41,571 nt of DNA from an uncultured bacterium. GTDB lineage: Bacteria > Actinomycetota > Coriobacteriia > Coriobacteriales > Coriobacteriaceae. A program made the position numbers and the translations under genes. Location of the stretch: NCBI GenBank assembly GCA_905214435.1, contig CAJMMA010000013.1, positions 1 through 41,571 on the forward strand. Reading direction: 5' to 3'. The stretch's first letter is position 1. The number at the start of each line of letters is the position of its first letter. Below the pieces are notes generated by a model. It was not told where the DNA came from and made no database searches. It saw nothing but the letters and a program-made list of their open reading frames with translations. Positions 16,519 to 24,360 of the stretch are shown in pieces.

Positions 16519-17370
16519 CTAGGCCAAAGAACACGGGTAGAACGTTTGGTTAAAAAAGTCGATGACTTCGTTTTCGAACGCATTGATGCGCTCATGAGCG
16601 TATTTGGCATAGATGATATGCCCCCGGTCACACTCAAGACCGTTGAATACGGCAAACTGGCCCTTGGGATCGCTCACGGCATCCATGAGCGATGTGCCCA
16701 TGAGCACCGATCCACGCACCCGAGACGACAACGCCTCGAGGCCACCGGGAATTGGATTGGCAACCGCCGTGCAGGCGAGGCCCCGCTCGTCCAGAGCAGA
16801 AACCGCCAGCGCGACTCCGCCGCCAAGGCCCTCGCCCCATGCAAAGATGCGGTCGGGGTCCACGCCATCAAGATTGCGCGCCACCTTCGCCATCGCGCAA
16901 CCCCAACGGACGCGCTTGACAAAAGCAGGAGAGGCAATCCCCTGCTGCAGCTCGCTGGATCCAATCGCCTCATCGTCCAGCGCAAGCACGGCATATCCCA
17001 TGGCCGCAAACCTCGTCATGTGATGCCATCCCCGCACGGGTCGGTCGATGTCGTGAAACATCAGACATAGCGGCACAAGCTCGGATGCTCGGGCGCGACC
17101 GGCAGGCTCGATCAAACGTGCGTGGACCACATCGCCACCAAGCTCAAAGGAAACCTCGGAGTAGCGGGCATACGGATTGGCGAAATCGATCGCCGTAATA
17201 CTCGGCCCGCAAACCTCAAGGTCCGAAGCGGCTATCTCTAATTCGGAAACATCCGCAGAAGCATCACCGCGCCAATCCCGGAAATCAGAGAGCCTTGACG
17301 AAACCGTTCCGGGAATCCCCACAAGGTCGGGGACAATCAGCTCGCCGACATTGCTCTCGCACTTAGACAT
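16519..17370 (-). CDS. degenerate acetyl-esterase-like (CE7/AXE1) protein lacking the catalytic Ser
   Basis: 283-residue alpha/beta-hydrolase-like protein, a diverged paralogue of its upstream neighbour. The nucleophile elbow reads GEGLG, so Gly181 (codon 16828-16830) stands where the neighbour has Ser183 in GASQG. Asp230 and His259 align with the neighbour's Asp274 and His303, as does the stretch around QFAVFNGLEC. It lacks about 50 residues after the elbow, where the neighbour has a helical cap region. Its start overlaps the neighbour's stop by 8 nt (ATGTCTAA), with GGGAAGG upstream, so the two are made together. It has no frameshift or early stop, so it seems kept as a protein. A structural or regulatory partner role is inference; hydrolysis by this chain is unlikely. 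Confidence 0.75.
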   Translation of the reverse strand: MSKCESNVGELIVPDLVGIPGTVSSRLSDFRDWRGDASADVSELEIAASDLEVCGPSITAIDFANPYARYSEVSFELGGDVVHARLIEPAGRARASELVPLCLMFHDIDRPVRGWHHMTRFAAMGYAVLALDDEAIGSSELQQGIASPAFVKRVRWGCAMAKVARNLDGVDPDRIFAWGEGLGGGVALAVSALDERGLACTAVANPIPGGLEALSSRVRGSVLMGTSLMDAVSDPKGQFAVFNGLECDRGHIIYAKYAHERINAFENEVIDFFNQTFYPCSLA

Positions 17371-18340
17371 GAGCCTTCCCTCCCTTGCAGAAAAACGGAA
17401 TGATCAGATCGTCAAAATCCTGAATCTCCTCGTGGCCAAAGCCTTCAAAGAACTCGTGACGCTTTTCACAGGTCAGGTTGTTATAGACCGCAAACTGCGT
17501 CGCTGGCGGACAGACGGTATCGGCTGTGCCGGTGCCAAACAGCACGGGGCATTTGACCATAGGGGCAAAGTTCTTGGAATCGAAGTACGCCAGCTTGGCA
17601 TAGGCTTCGTCGATACGAGTCGAGTCCTCGTCAAACCAGCGAGACCAATAGCGCAGGCCCTCGTAGGCAATGTCGTCGGCATCCAAATCCCAGACCAGGC
17701 GGAAATCCGACAGGAAGGGATAGAGGATGGCGGCGCGATTGATAAGCTCGCTGTTAAGTGCACAGGTCGCAATGCCCAAACCGCCACCCTGCGACGCGCC
17801 GTTCACAAACACACGGGCAAGATCGATGCCCTCGAGCTCGCGAACGATGCGGCACAGGATGCGAATATCTTGGTGCAAGCGGACATAGTAGAGGTTGGCC
17901 GGATCACCGTCGATACCGGCGACGATATGGCCCGCGACCGTTGTGCCCTCAAATCCACCAATGTCCTCGGAGGGACCTCCTTGGCCGGGACAGTCGAGGG
18001 CGATGAGTGCCATGCCCATGCCCGCAAACGACGCCTGCTCAAACCAGCTGCGGCTTGCACCCGGATACCCATGGAACTGAAGTACCAATGGCACGGGCTC
18101 GTCCGAGACGGGTTTAAGGTACTTGGCATGCAGGCGAGCGCCACACATGCCGGTATACCAGAGGTCGAAAAGCTGGCAGGTCACGGCATCGGTGACCGAT
18201 GCCGCCTCGATCGCATAGTCGAGCTCGACGGCATCGGCCTCGGCCATGCGGTCATTCCAAAAGAGATCGAAATCTGATGGACGGGGCATGGCGCCTCGAT
18301 ATTCACCAAATTGATGTTGTAGCTCCTGAGCACTTGGCAT
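17363..18340 (-). CDS. carbohydrate esterase family 7-type acetyl esterase
   Basis: 325 residues, close to the usual 320 for acetyl xylan esterase / cephalosporin C deacetylase. These enzymes remove acetyl groups from small sugars in the cytoplasm. The triad is Ser183 in GASQG, Asp274 in GTADTVCPP and His303 in GFGHE. The family N-terminus (PRPSDFDLFW) and the HGYPG oxyanion region are present. No signal peptide is seen. I prefer the ATG at 18340; a TTG at 18355 is possible and neither has an ideal ribosome binding site. In this operon O-acetylated sialic acid or amino sugars are the likely substrates (inference). Confidence 0.82.
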   Translation of the reverse strand: MPSAQELQHQFGEYRGAMPRPSDFDLFWNDRMAEADAVELDYAIEAASVTDAVTCQLFDLWYTGMCGARLHAKYLKPVSDEPVPLVLQFHGYPGASRSWFEQASFAGMGMALIALDCPGQGGPSEDIGGFEGTTVAGHIVAGIDGDPANLYYVRLHQDIRILCRIVRELEGIDLARVFVNGASQGGGLGIATCALNSELINRAAILYPFLSDFRLVWDLDADDIAYEGLRYWSRWFDEDSTRIDEAYAKLAYFDSKNFAPMVKCPVLFGTGTADTVCPPATQFAVYNNLTCEKRHEFFEGFGHEEIQDFDDLIIPFFCKGGKAHV

Positions 18341-18376
18341 GGCTCGTGAACCCAACCTTTCGAAATCGCAACGGAG

Positions 18377-18404
18377 GTGCGCCCGGCAAGGGAACCGGGC
18401 GCAC
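18377..18404 (-). repeat. intercistronic hairpin between the ATPase and esterase genes
   Basis: Perfect 10-bp GC-rich stem (18377-18386 with 18395-18404) and an 8-nt loop, 16 nt past the ATPase stop. On the minus strand no T-run follows. It could partly uncouple transporter from enzyme expression. Confidence 0.5.
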
Positions 18405-18420
18405 GGGAGGGAAAGCGAGG

Positions 18421-19248
18421 CTACTCGCCGAGCTTGGGATGCAGCAGCGACGGCGCAGCGCCGAGCAGCATCTTGGTGTAGGGGTCCTGGGGGTGCTGGA
18501 AGACCTGCTTGGCCTCGCCCTGCTCGACGATCTTGCCGCCATTCATAACGATGATGTCGTCAGAGATATAGCGGACCGTCTGGATGTCATGGCTGATGAA
18601 CACCATGGCCAGGCCGAGCTCCTTCTTAAGGTCGGTCAGCAGGTTCAGAATCTGCGCGCGGACCGAAACGTCCAGAGCCGAGGTGGGCTCGTCGGCAATG
18701 ATGGCATCGGGGTTCAGCGACAGGGCACGGGCAATTGCGACGCGCTGGCGCTGGCCGCCCGAAAGCTGGCCGGGAAGAACCTCGGCGGCGGAGCTGGGCA
18801 GACCGGTGAGCTCCAAGAGCTCCTTGACGCGCTTCTCCTGCTCGGCCTCAGTACCCAGGTTGTGGACGCGCATGGGGTCGAGCAGTTGCTCGCGAACGAC
18901 CATGCGGGGGTTGAGTGCCGTGGCCGGGTTCTGGAACACGACCGAGATGACACGGCCCATGTGACGACGGTCCTCGGCGGTACGTTTGGTAACGTCCTTG
19001 CCCTTAAAGTAGACCTTGCCGCTCGTGGGGGCCTGCAGGCCGCACATGACGTTGGCGGTGGTGGACTTACCGCAACCGGACTCGCCGACGATGCCGATCG
19101 TCTGACCGGGCATGAGCCTAATCGTTACACCCTGGACGGCGTGAACCAGGTTAGGGTGCAGAATCGAGCCGGTACGGGTCCTAAAGGTGACGTGGACGTC
19201 ATCAAGGAAGATGATCGGCTCGACGCCGTTGACTGCGGTCTCGCTCAT
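18421..19248 (-). CDS. ABC transporter ATP-binding protein, OppF-like, of the nan locus
   Basis: 275-residue ATPase with Walker A GESGCGKST near residue 55, signature QLSGGQRQR and Walker B AIIADEPTSALD. It stops soon after the ATPase fold (ending PSLLHPKLGE), so it lacks the Cys-containing oligopeptide tail seen in oppD and oppF of the first operon. Its ATG abuts the stop of the permease-ATPase fusion, with a strong GGAGGTGAT ribosome binding site inside that gene. It should form the second nucleotide-binding site of the same importer. Sialic acid or a related sugar as substrate is inferred from the operon. Confidence 0.88.
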   Translation of the reverse strand: MSETAVNGVEPIIFLDDVHVTFRTRTGSILHPNLVHAVQGVTIRLMPGQTIGIVGESGCGKSTTANVMCGLQAPTSGKVYFKGKDVTKRTAEDRRHMGRVISVVFQNPATALNPRMVVREQLLDPMRVHNLGTEAEQEKRVKELLELTGLPSSAAEVLPGQLSGGQRQRVAIARALSLNPDAIIADEPTSALDVSVRAQILNLLTDLKKELGLAMVFISHDIQTVRYISDDIIVMNGGKIVEQGEAKQVFQHPQDPYTKMLLGAAPSLLHPKLGE

Positions 19249-21264
19249 CTACATCACCTCCGCGTGAGGGGTCAAACCATTTGCCTTGAGCACCTCGTCG
19301 GGGAGCTCGGAATAGAAGTGCTCGGTGCCGGGCACGCGCTTGAAGACCGGACGGGTGTCCAGGCCAATACGCGGATGGCTCGAGCGGGGCGCGAAGCGAT
19401 CGCCCTTGGGGAAATCGCGCGGGCTCGGAACGGCGCCGGGCACCTGGTGCAGGCGGCCCGAACCGCTCTCGATGGACAGGACGGAACCCAGAAGACCGCG
19501 GGTGTACTCGTGGATCGGGTTGGTGAGCAGCTCCTTGGTGGGCGCCTGCTCGATAACCTGACCGGCGTACATCACCGTGATGTTATGGGCGACCTCGGCG
19601 ACCAGCGCCAGGTCATGCGAGACGAAGATCATGGCAAAGCCGAGCTTGGCCTGAAGGTCGTTGAGCAGCTTGATGACCTGCTTCTGGACGGTAACGTCCA
19701 GGGCGGTCGTGGGCTCGTCGCAGATGACCAGCTTGGGGTCGCGGGTAAGGGCCATAGCGATCAGAACACGCTGACGCTGGCCACCGGAAAGCTCATGCGG
19801 GTAGCTCTCGAGCGTACGCTTGGGGTCGAGGCCCACGAGCTCCAGGAGTTCCTCGGCGCTGCGGGTGCCGCCGCGCTTGGTGAGCTGCTTCATCTGGGCA
19901 GAGATGAGCATGGAGGGGTTGAGCGAGGACAGGGCGTCCTGATAGACCATGGCGATATCGGTACCGCGCAGGCCGAACCACTCCTTCTTGCTCATCTTGA
20001 GCAGGTCACGGCCCTCCCAGAGGACCTCGCCGGAAAGATGTTCGTCATCGTCGGTCAGGCCCATGATGGCCAGCGTGGTGATGGACTTACCGCAACCGGA
20101 CTCGCCCACCAGGCCCATAGTCTGGCCAGGACGGACGTCAAAGTTGACATGGTCGACGACGTTGATATCGCCGTGGTGCTCAAACTGGATGCAGAAGTCA
20201 CGGACCGAAAGGATCGGTTCGACAGACTCGTCGGGCACATGGCGATCGTCACGCTTGAGCTCGACATCGCGCAGGGCTCCAAGGCGAGCGGAGAGGGACT
20301 GGGCCTGCTCCTTGTAGGCGCGAACGGGGTCGGAAACCAGCAGGTCGGCCTCGCGGCGCTTGGAGGAATCGGTCGGATCCAGGGCGGCGGAGGGAGCAGC
20401 GGCCATGGCGTCGGTAATGCCCTCGGAGAGGATGTTGAGCGCCAGGCAGGTGATCATGATGGCCAGGCCCGGGAACAACGCCTGCCACCAACGGCCGGCG
20501 AGCACGCCGCCGCGGGCGTCGGCGAGGATGTTGCCCCAGGTAGCGGTGGGCTCCTGGATACCAGCGCCGATGAAGGTCAGCGAAGCCTCGAAGATAATGG
20601 CGTCGGCGACTAGGGTAACGGTGAAGACCATGATCGGGGCGATGCAGTTACGCAGAACATGCTTGATTAAAATCCACGGAGCCTTGGCGCCGGAAACGAT
20701 GACCGCGCGGACATAGTCCTCGCCGTACTCGGACACGATGTTGGCGCGCACGATACGGGCAATCTGCGGAGTGTACATAAAGCCGATGGCGAAGATGATC
20801 GACGGCACGGAGTTGCCCAGGATGGAGACGAAGACGGCCGCGAGGGCGATGCCCGGGATGGACATGATGATGTCCAAGATACGCATGATCGTCTCGGAGA
20901 CGGCCTTGCGCGAAACCGCTGCAAGGGCGCCCACGACCGAGCCGCAGACCAGAGCCATGGCAGTGGCGCCAAAGCCGATAATCAGCGAGTAACGACCACC
21001 GTAGAGCATACGCGACAGAATATCGCGACCCTTATCGTCGGTACCGAAGATAAATCCGTTGCCGGGAGCCTGGCGAGCCGTAAAGATCTCGACCGGGCTA
21101 TAGGGGGCAAGAAGGGGCGCCAGAATCGCAGTCAGGGCGACCAGCACCAGCACGACGGCGGCAATCTTAGAAGACAGCGTCATCTTCTTCCAGCCACCGA
21201 GCTTGAGCCCCTTGGAGGCAGCCTTCTCGAGCTGCTCGGTTTGCTTCTCTCGAATCTTTACCAT
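19249..21264 (-). CDS. fused OppC-like permease and OppD-like ATPase
   Basis: 671 residues joining two subunits usually made separately. Residues 1-290 are an OppC-type permease: first membrane segment about 34-54, GTDDKGRDILSRMLYGG at 74-90, EAA-type loop near 189-209. Residues 291-349 are a charged linker. Residues 350-671 are an ATPase with Walker A at 387-394, signature SGGQ at 493-496, Walker B Asp-Glu at 516-517 and switch His550. The C-terminal tail keeps RFAPR but has Ser-Ser-His where Opp ATPases have Cys, and the other family cysteines are absent. The reading frame is continuous, so this is a real fusion. From memory, the four-gene sialic acid ABC importers (Sat of Haemophilus ducreyi, NanBCDF of Bifidobacterium breve) also have fewer genes than Opp; that they share this fusion should be checked. 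Confidence 0.9.
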   Translation of the reverse strand: MVKIREKQTEQLEKAASKGLKLGGWKKMTLSSKIAAVVLVLVALTAILAPLLAPYSPVEIFTARQAPGNGFIFGTDDKGRDILSRMLYGGRYSLIIGFGATAMALVCGSVVGALAAVSRKAVSETIMRILDIIMSIPGIALAAVFVSILGNSVPSIIFAIGFMYTPQIARIVRANIVSEYGEDYVRAVIVSGAKAPWILIKHVLRNCIAPIMVFTVTLVADAIIFEASLTFIGAGIQEPTATWGNILADARGGVLAGRWWQALFPGLAIMITCLALNILSEGITDAMAAAPSAALDPTDSSKRREADLLVSDPVRAYKEQAQSLSARLGALRDVELKRDDRHVPDESVEPILSVRDFCIQFEHHGDINVVDHVNFDVRPGQTMGLVGESGCGKSITTLAIMGLTDDDEHLSGEVLWEGRDLLKMSKKEWFGLRGTDIAMVYQDALSSLNPSMLISAQMKQLTKRGGTRSAEELLELVGLDPKRTLESYPHELSGGQRQRVLIAMALTRDPKLVICDEPTTALDVTVQKQVIKLLNDLQAKLGFAMIFVSHDLALVAEVAHNITVMYAGQVIEQAPTKELLTNPIHEYTRGLLGSVLSIESGSGRLHQVPGAVPSPRDFPKGDRFAPRSSHPRIGLDTRPVFKRVPGTEHFYSELPDEVLKANGLTPHAEVM

Positions 21265-21267
21265 AAT

Positions 21268-22224
21268 CTACACCGTCCTGATGCGCGGGTTGATGAGCAG
21301 GTAGAGCATGTCAACCACGATGTTGATGATGATGAAGGCAAGAGCAACGACGATAACGACGCCCTGAACCAGGTTCGCCTCGTTGCCCTGAACGCCCTGC
21401 AGAATCGCGGTGCCCATGCCGGGGAGGTTGAAGATAACCTCGATGACGACGGCGCCGCCCATGAGGTAACCGATCTTAAGACCGAGGGTGGTGACCGGGG
21501 TGATCAGCGCATTGCGAAGAACGTTGATACCGACGACGACCTTCTCGGGAACGCCGGCACCGCGAGCCATACGGACATAGTCCTTGTCGAGCTCCTCGAC
21601 CATGGCGGTACGCACGATACGAGTCATCTGGCCCGTCAGCGGAAATGCCAAGGCGATGGCGGGCATAATCATGCGGCCCAGATAACCAGCCGGATTCGTG
21701 GTGAAGTGAGGCAGAGCACCCGATGCCGGGAGCACCTTAAGGTAGGAAGAGAACAGCAGGATCAACAGAACGGCAAGCCAGAACGACGGGGTTGCCAAGC
21801 CGGCGATGGAAAAGACGCGGATCACTTGGTCCGGCCATTTGTCGCGATACAGTGCCGCGATGACGCCGAGCAAAAACGAAACGACCGCACCGATGGCAAG
21901 GCCGATGAAGGTCAGCTGCATCGTGACGGGCAGGGCCGTGGAGATGCGCTTGGCAACGGAGTTGCGAGCAGCACCATAGGTGCCCATGTCGCCATGGATC
22001 AAATCGCCCATATAGCGCACGTAGCGCACGGGCCAGGGGTCGTCCAGACCATACTTCTCATGGTACTCGGCAACCGCCTCGGGCGAGGCACCGTCACCCA
22101 ACGCCGTGTAGGCGGGGTCGGTCTTGGAGAACGACATAAGGAAGAACACCAGGACGGTGACGCCCAATGCCATGATCGGCAGCGCCACAAGACGCCTTCC
22201 AATCAAACGTAGCAAGTTGTTCAC
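21268..22224 (-). CDS. ABC transporter permease, OppB-like, of the nan locus
   Basis: 318-residue membrane protein with the OppB-type N-terminus (NNLLRLIGRRLVALPIMALGVTVLVFFLMSF), six hydrophobic segments and the EAA-type loop ARGAGVPEKVVVGINVLRNALITP. I take the GTG at 22224 as start because GGGGAGA lies 4 nt upstream; the frame is open to 22257 without a ribosome binding site. It ends 3 nt before the fusion gene and should form the pore together with that gene's permease half. Confidence 0.88.
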   Translation of the reverse strand: MNNLLRLIGRRLVALPIMALGVTVLVFFLMSFSKTDPAYTALGDGASPEAVAEYHEKYGLDDPWPVRYVRYMGDLIHGDMGTYGAARNSVAKRISTALPVTMQLTFIGLAIGAVVSFLLGVIAALYRDKWPDQVIRVFSIAGLATPSFWLAVLLILLFSSYLKVLPASGALPHFTTNPAGYLGRMIMPAIALAFPLTGQMTRIVRTAMVEELDKDYVRMARGAGVPEKVVVGINVLRNALITPVTTLGLKIGYLMGGAVVIEVIFNLPGMGTAILQGVQGNEANLVQGVVIVVALAFIIINIVVDMLYLLINPRIRTV

Positions 22225-22285
22225 GTTCTCTCCCCTTTCTTTTGTCGGTAGGACCAACTGGTATATGAGTACGGATACTCATTAC

Positions 22286-22319
22286 AAGACCCGAGCGACA
22301 TCGAGGTCGCCCGGGTCTT
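22286..22319 (-). terminator. hairpin between the binding protein and permease genes of the nan locus
   Basis: AAGACCCG/CGGGTCTT and GCGAC/GTCGC pair around one mismatch, with a 6-nt loop. On the minus strand only TTGTAATG follows, so termination would be partial; the better T-run is on the plus strand. The position matches the hairpin between oppA and oppB in the first operon. Confidence 0.6.
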
Positions 22320-22381
22320 TGTTTCAACTATGAGGATACGGTCCCAACGACCGACATCCTGCATACAGACTCAAGCGAGTC

Positions 22382-23995
22382 TTACGCCTTGACGGTCGCA
22401 ACGCCCCTGAAGGACATGCTCGTCGTGCCGATGCCCTTGAAGCCATCGAGGGCCTCGCCGTTGGGCGCAGTGGACGGATCGTCCCAGGAAGCGGAGACGG
22501 TCTTGACGTGGACAACGGGGTACAGAACGGCGTTGTCGGCAATGATGTCGAAGCACTCGTTCCACTTCTTCTGCTGCTCGTCGCCCTCGGCGGCAAGAGC
22601 CTCGTCCATGAGACTGTGGAGCTTCTGCCACTCAGCGGACTCCTTCCACGGGCAACGGGTCTGCATCCAGACGTTGTCGCCGTACCACCAGTTGAGCAGC
22701 AGGTCGGGGTCGGCGCCGAAGCAGGAAGGATCGCCAGGGGCAAGGAGGATATCGTAGGCCTCGCCGCCGTCGATGGCAGCGTAGGTGGCCGGCGAGGTAT
22801 CGGTCTGGATGGTCACATCGAAGCCGAGAGCGTCGAGGTCGTTCTTGACCTGGGCGGCCATGCCCTTAATCTGCTCGTTGTCGGTGGTGCGCAGGGTGAT
22901 GGCACCCGGGGTGATGCCAGACTCCTCGATGAGCTTCTTAGCCTTCTTGGCGTCGGTCTTGTACACCGTGGAAGCCTCATGATAGTTGGTGAAGCTCTTG
23001 GGCAGGTAGCAGCTGGCAGCGGTGGCAAGGCCGGCGAAGGTGTTGCTGACCATCTTCTCGGTGTCGAGCGCATACATGACAGCCTGACGGACCTTGACGT
23101 TGTTCCAAGGCTCCTTGGCGACGTTGAACATGATGAAGCGGGTGCCGAAACCCTGAACGTTATCGATCTTGCAGCCGGCGCTCTCGAGCTGGTCGACGGC
23201 GTCAGCGGTAACGAGCTCCATAACGAGCGTGGAGCCCTCCTGCTGAGCGGTAACGCGAGCGGTGGGGTCGGTCAGGATGCTGTACTGGATCTTCTTATCC
23301 TCGGCAGCATACTCACCGTTGTACTCGGGGTTGGGAACCAGGGTGATCTCGGTATCGGAGATAGAGTCGTACATCCAGGGGCCGGAGCCGATCGGCTGCT
23401 TGGCGCGATCCTCCTCGGTCTGGGTGGCCGGGGTAACGCGGACGATGGCCAGACGATCCTTGAGCAGGGAGAAGTTGGGGACCTTGGTCTTGACCGTCAC
23501 GGTGCTGGCGTCCTTGGCCTCGATGGACTCGAAGGGCTGGAAGAACGGAGCATAGGTAGCGGAAGCGGCGCAAGCGGTGTAGGAGGCAACGACATCGTCA
23601 GCGGTGACCTCGGTGCCATCGGAGAACTTGGCGCCCTTGCGGATGGTGACCTCGAAAGTGGTGTCGTCCACAGACTTGGGATCGTCGGTGGCGAGCTCGT
23701 TGAAGGTGCTGTAGTCGTGGTAATCGATGCCGTAGAGGCCCTCGACGACGTGCCAGTTAGCACCCAGGCCCACAGCGGAGCCGGTGCTGGCGGGGTCGAA
23801 GCTGGACGGAGCGTAAGCGGAACCAGCGGTGATCACGCCGCCGCCACGGTTGGCGGAATCGGCGGAACCGGAAGCGGAACCCTCGTCGCTAGAGCTGCCA
23901 CCGCAGCCGGTGAGACCAAGCCCTGCGACAGCAGCGACGCTGCCGGTGAGGCCGAGGAACGAACGCCTGGACATACCCTTGTTGATGATGGCCAT
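22382..23995 (-). CDS. substrate-binding lipoprotein (SBP family 5) of the nan locus
   Basis: 537-residue extracellular binding protein. The start at 23995 has TAGGAGA 4 nt upstream. The signal peptide carries SRRSFLGL (residues 9-16), a Tat motif, and a lipobox LTGC ending at Cys31, followed by a Gly/Ser-rich linker. Mature-region patterns such as GSGPWMY and the stretch around RFIMFNVAKEPWNNVKVRQAV are family 5. It is the first gene of the nan operon. Family 5 proteins bind peptides, nickel, heme or sugars; sialic acid binding is known for SatA and NanB. Here the ligand is inferred from nanA/nanK/nanE and the esterases downstream. Confidence 0.85.
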   Translation of the reverse strand: MAIINKGMSRRSFLGLTGSVAAVAGLGLTGCGGSSSDEGSASGSADSANRGGGVITAGSAYAPSSFDPASTGSAVGLGANWHVVEGLYGIDYHDYSTFNELATDDPKSVDDTTFEVTIRKGAKFSDGTEVTADDVVASYTACAASATYAPFFQPFESIEAKDASTVTVKTKVPNFSLLKDRLAIVRVTPATQTEEDRAKQPIGSGPWMYDSISDTEITLVPNPEYNGEYAAEDKKIQYSILTDPTARVTAQQEGSTLVMELVTADAVDQLESAGCKIDNVQGFGTRFIMFNVAKEPWNNVKVRQAVMYALDTEKMVSNTFAGLATAASCYLPKSFTNYHEASTVYKTDAKKAKKLIEESGITPGAITLRTTDNEQIKGMAAQVKNDLDALGFDVTIQTDTSPATYAAIDGGEAYDILLAPGDPSCFGADPDLLLNWWYGDNVWMQTRCPWKESAEWQKLHSLMDEALAAEGDEQQKKWNECFDIIADNAVLYPVVHVKTVSASWDDPSTAPNGEALDGFKGIGTTSMSFRGVATVKA

Positions 23996-24064
23996 GTCTT
24001 CTCCTATCAATAGAGAATCTTACCCGGGAGCGCCTAGACGTGCCCCCGCGCAACTTGCGGACGA

Positions 24065-24092
24065 TATATACCTTACCTACCGACGAACCCAA
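24065..24092 (-). promoter_or_regulatory. possible promoter of the nan operon
   Basis: Minus strand TTGGGT (24087-24092), 16-nt spacer, TATATA (24065-24070). The start would fall near 24057, about 60 nt before the binding-protein ATG. A second candidate, TTGTCA near 24165, overlaps the palindrome but has a poor -10. Confidence 0.45.
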
Positions 24093-24114
24093 CTGAGGTG
24101 CCGCGCTCGGCGAC

Positions 24115-24195
24115 CGATACATACATACGCTTGAACGGTATTTACTACCGTTCACCGAATTCATTGACAAACGATTCGCCAGACAGTATGTATCG
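24115..24195. promoter_or_regulatory. nested inverted repeats, candidate operator of the nan operon
   Basis: Outer arms CGATACATAC (24115-24124) and GTATGTATCG (24186-24195) are perfect complements. Inside lies TGAACGGTA-N5-TACCGTTCA (24132-24154), a perfect 9-bp palindrome with GGTA half-site ends. The arrangement fits a dimeric repressor such as a GntR-type NanR. No regulator gene is in the window. Confidence 0.5.
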
Positions 24196-24313
24196 ACGAG
24201 GTGAGATATCAGTCTTCGTCAACCCGCTGGATAGCAGGGTTGTTCACCATGGCTAGTCAAACGTTTTAGCGTTAATTAAACCCGAAATCGGCTGGTAATC
24301 GCCGTGAAATAAA

Positions 24314-24334
24314 TGATTGAAAATCACGCAATCA
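24314..24334 (-). terminator. weak terminator of uvrC
   Basis: TGATTG/CAATCA stem of 6 bp with a 9-nt loop, followed on the minus strand by TTTATTT. It lies about 30 nt past the uvrC stop and is AT-rich, hence weak. Confidence 0.4.
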
Positions 24335-24360
24335 TGTATATCAGTTGTTTAGAGGCGTGT

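Larger units (their letters stand above)
23996..24360. other. 365-nt regulatory region between uvrC end and nan operon
   Basis: No gene is seen. It holds the 3' end of the uvrC transcript, nested inverted repeats (24115-24195), a hairpin at 24220-24242 (CAACCC/GGGTTG), an AAACGTTT core at 24259-24266 that recalls the palindrome upstream of gap, and the promoter candidate nearest the binding-protein gene. Confidence 0.6.

Noticed and set aside
18199..20613. 804-residue open frame on the plus strand
   Set aside because: Antisense to the two nan-locus ATPase regions, which have clear motifs; no family features of its own.
13635..23995. Nan block as a recent mobile island with ends
   Set aside because: No integrase, tRNA, direct repeats or insertion sequence is visible, and base composition looks similar to the flanks by eye.
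24164..24195. Plus-strand promoter TTGACA, 17-nt spacer, TATGTA
   Set aside because: A good -35 but poor -10, and no gene lies downstream on the plus strand before the antisense uvrC. A small RNA cannot be excluded.
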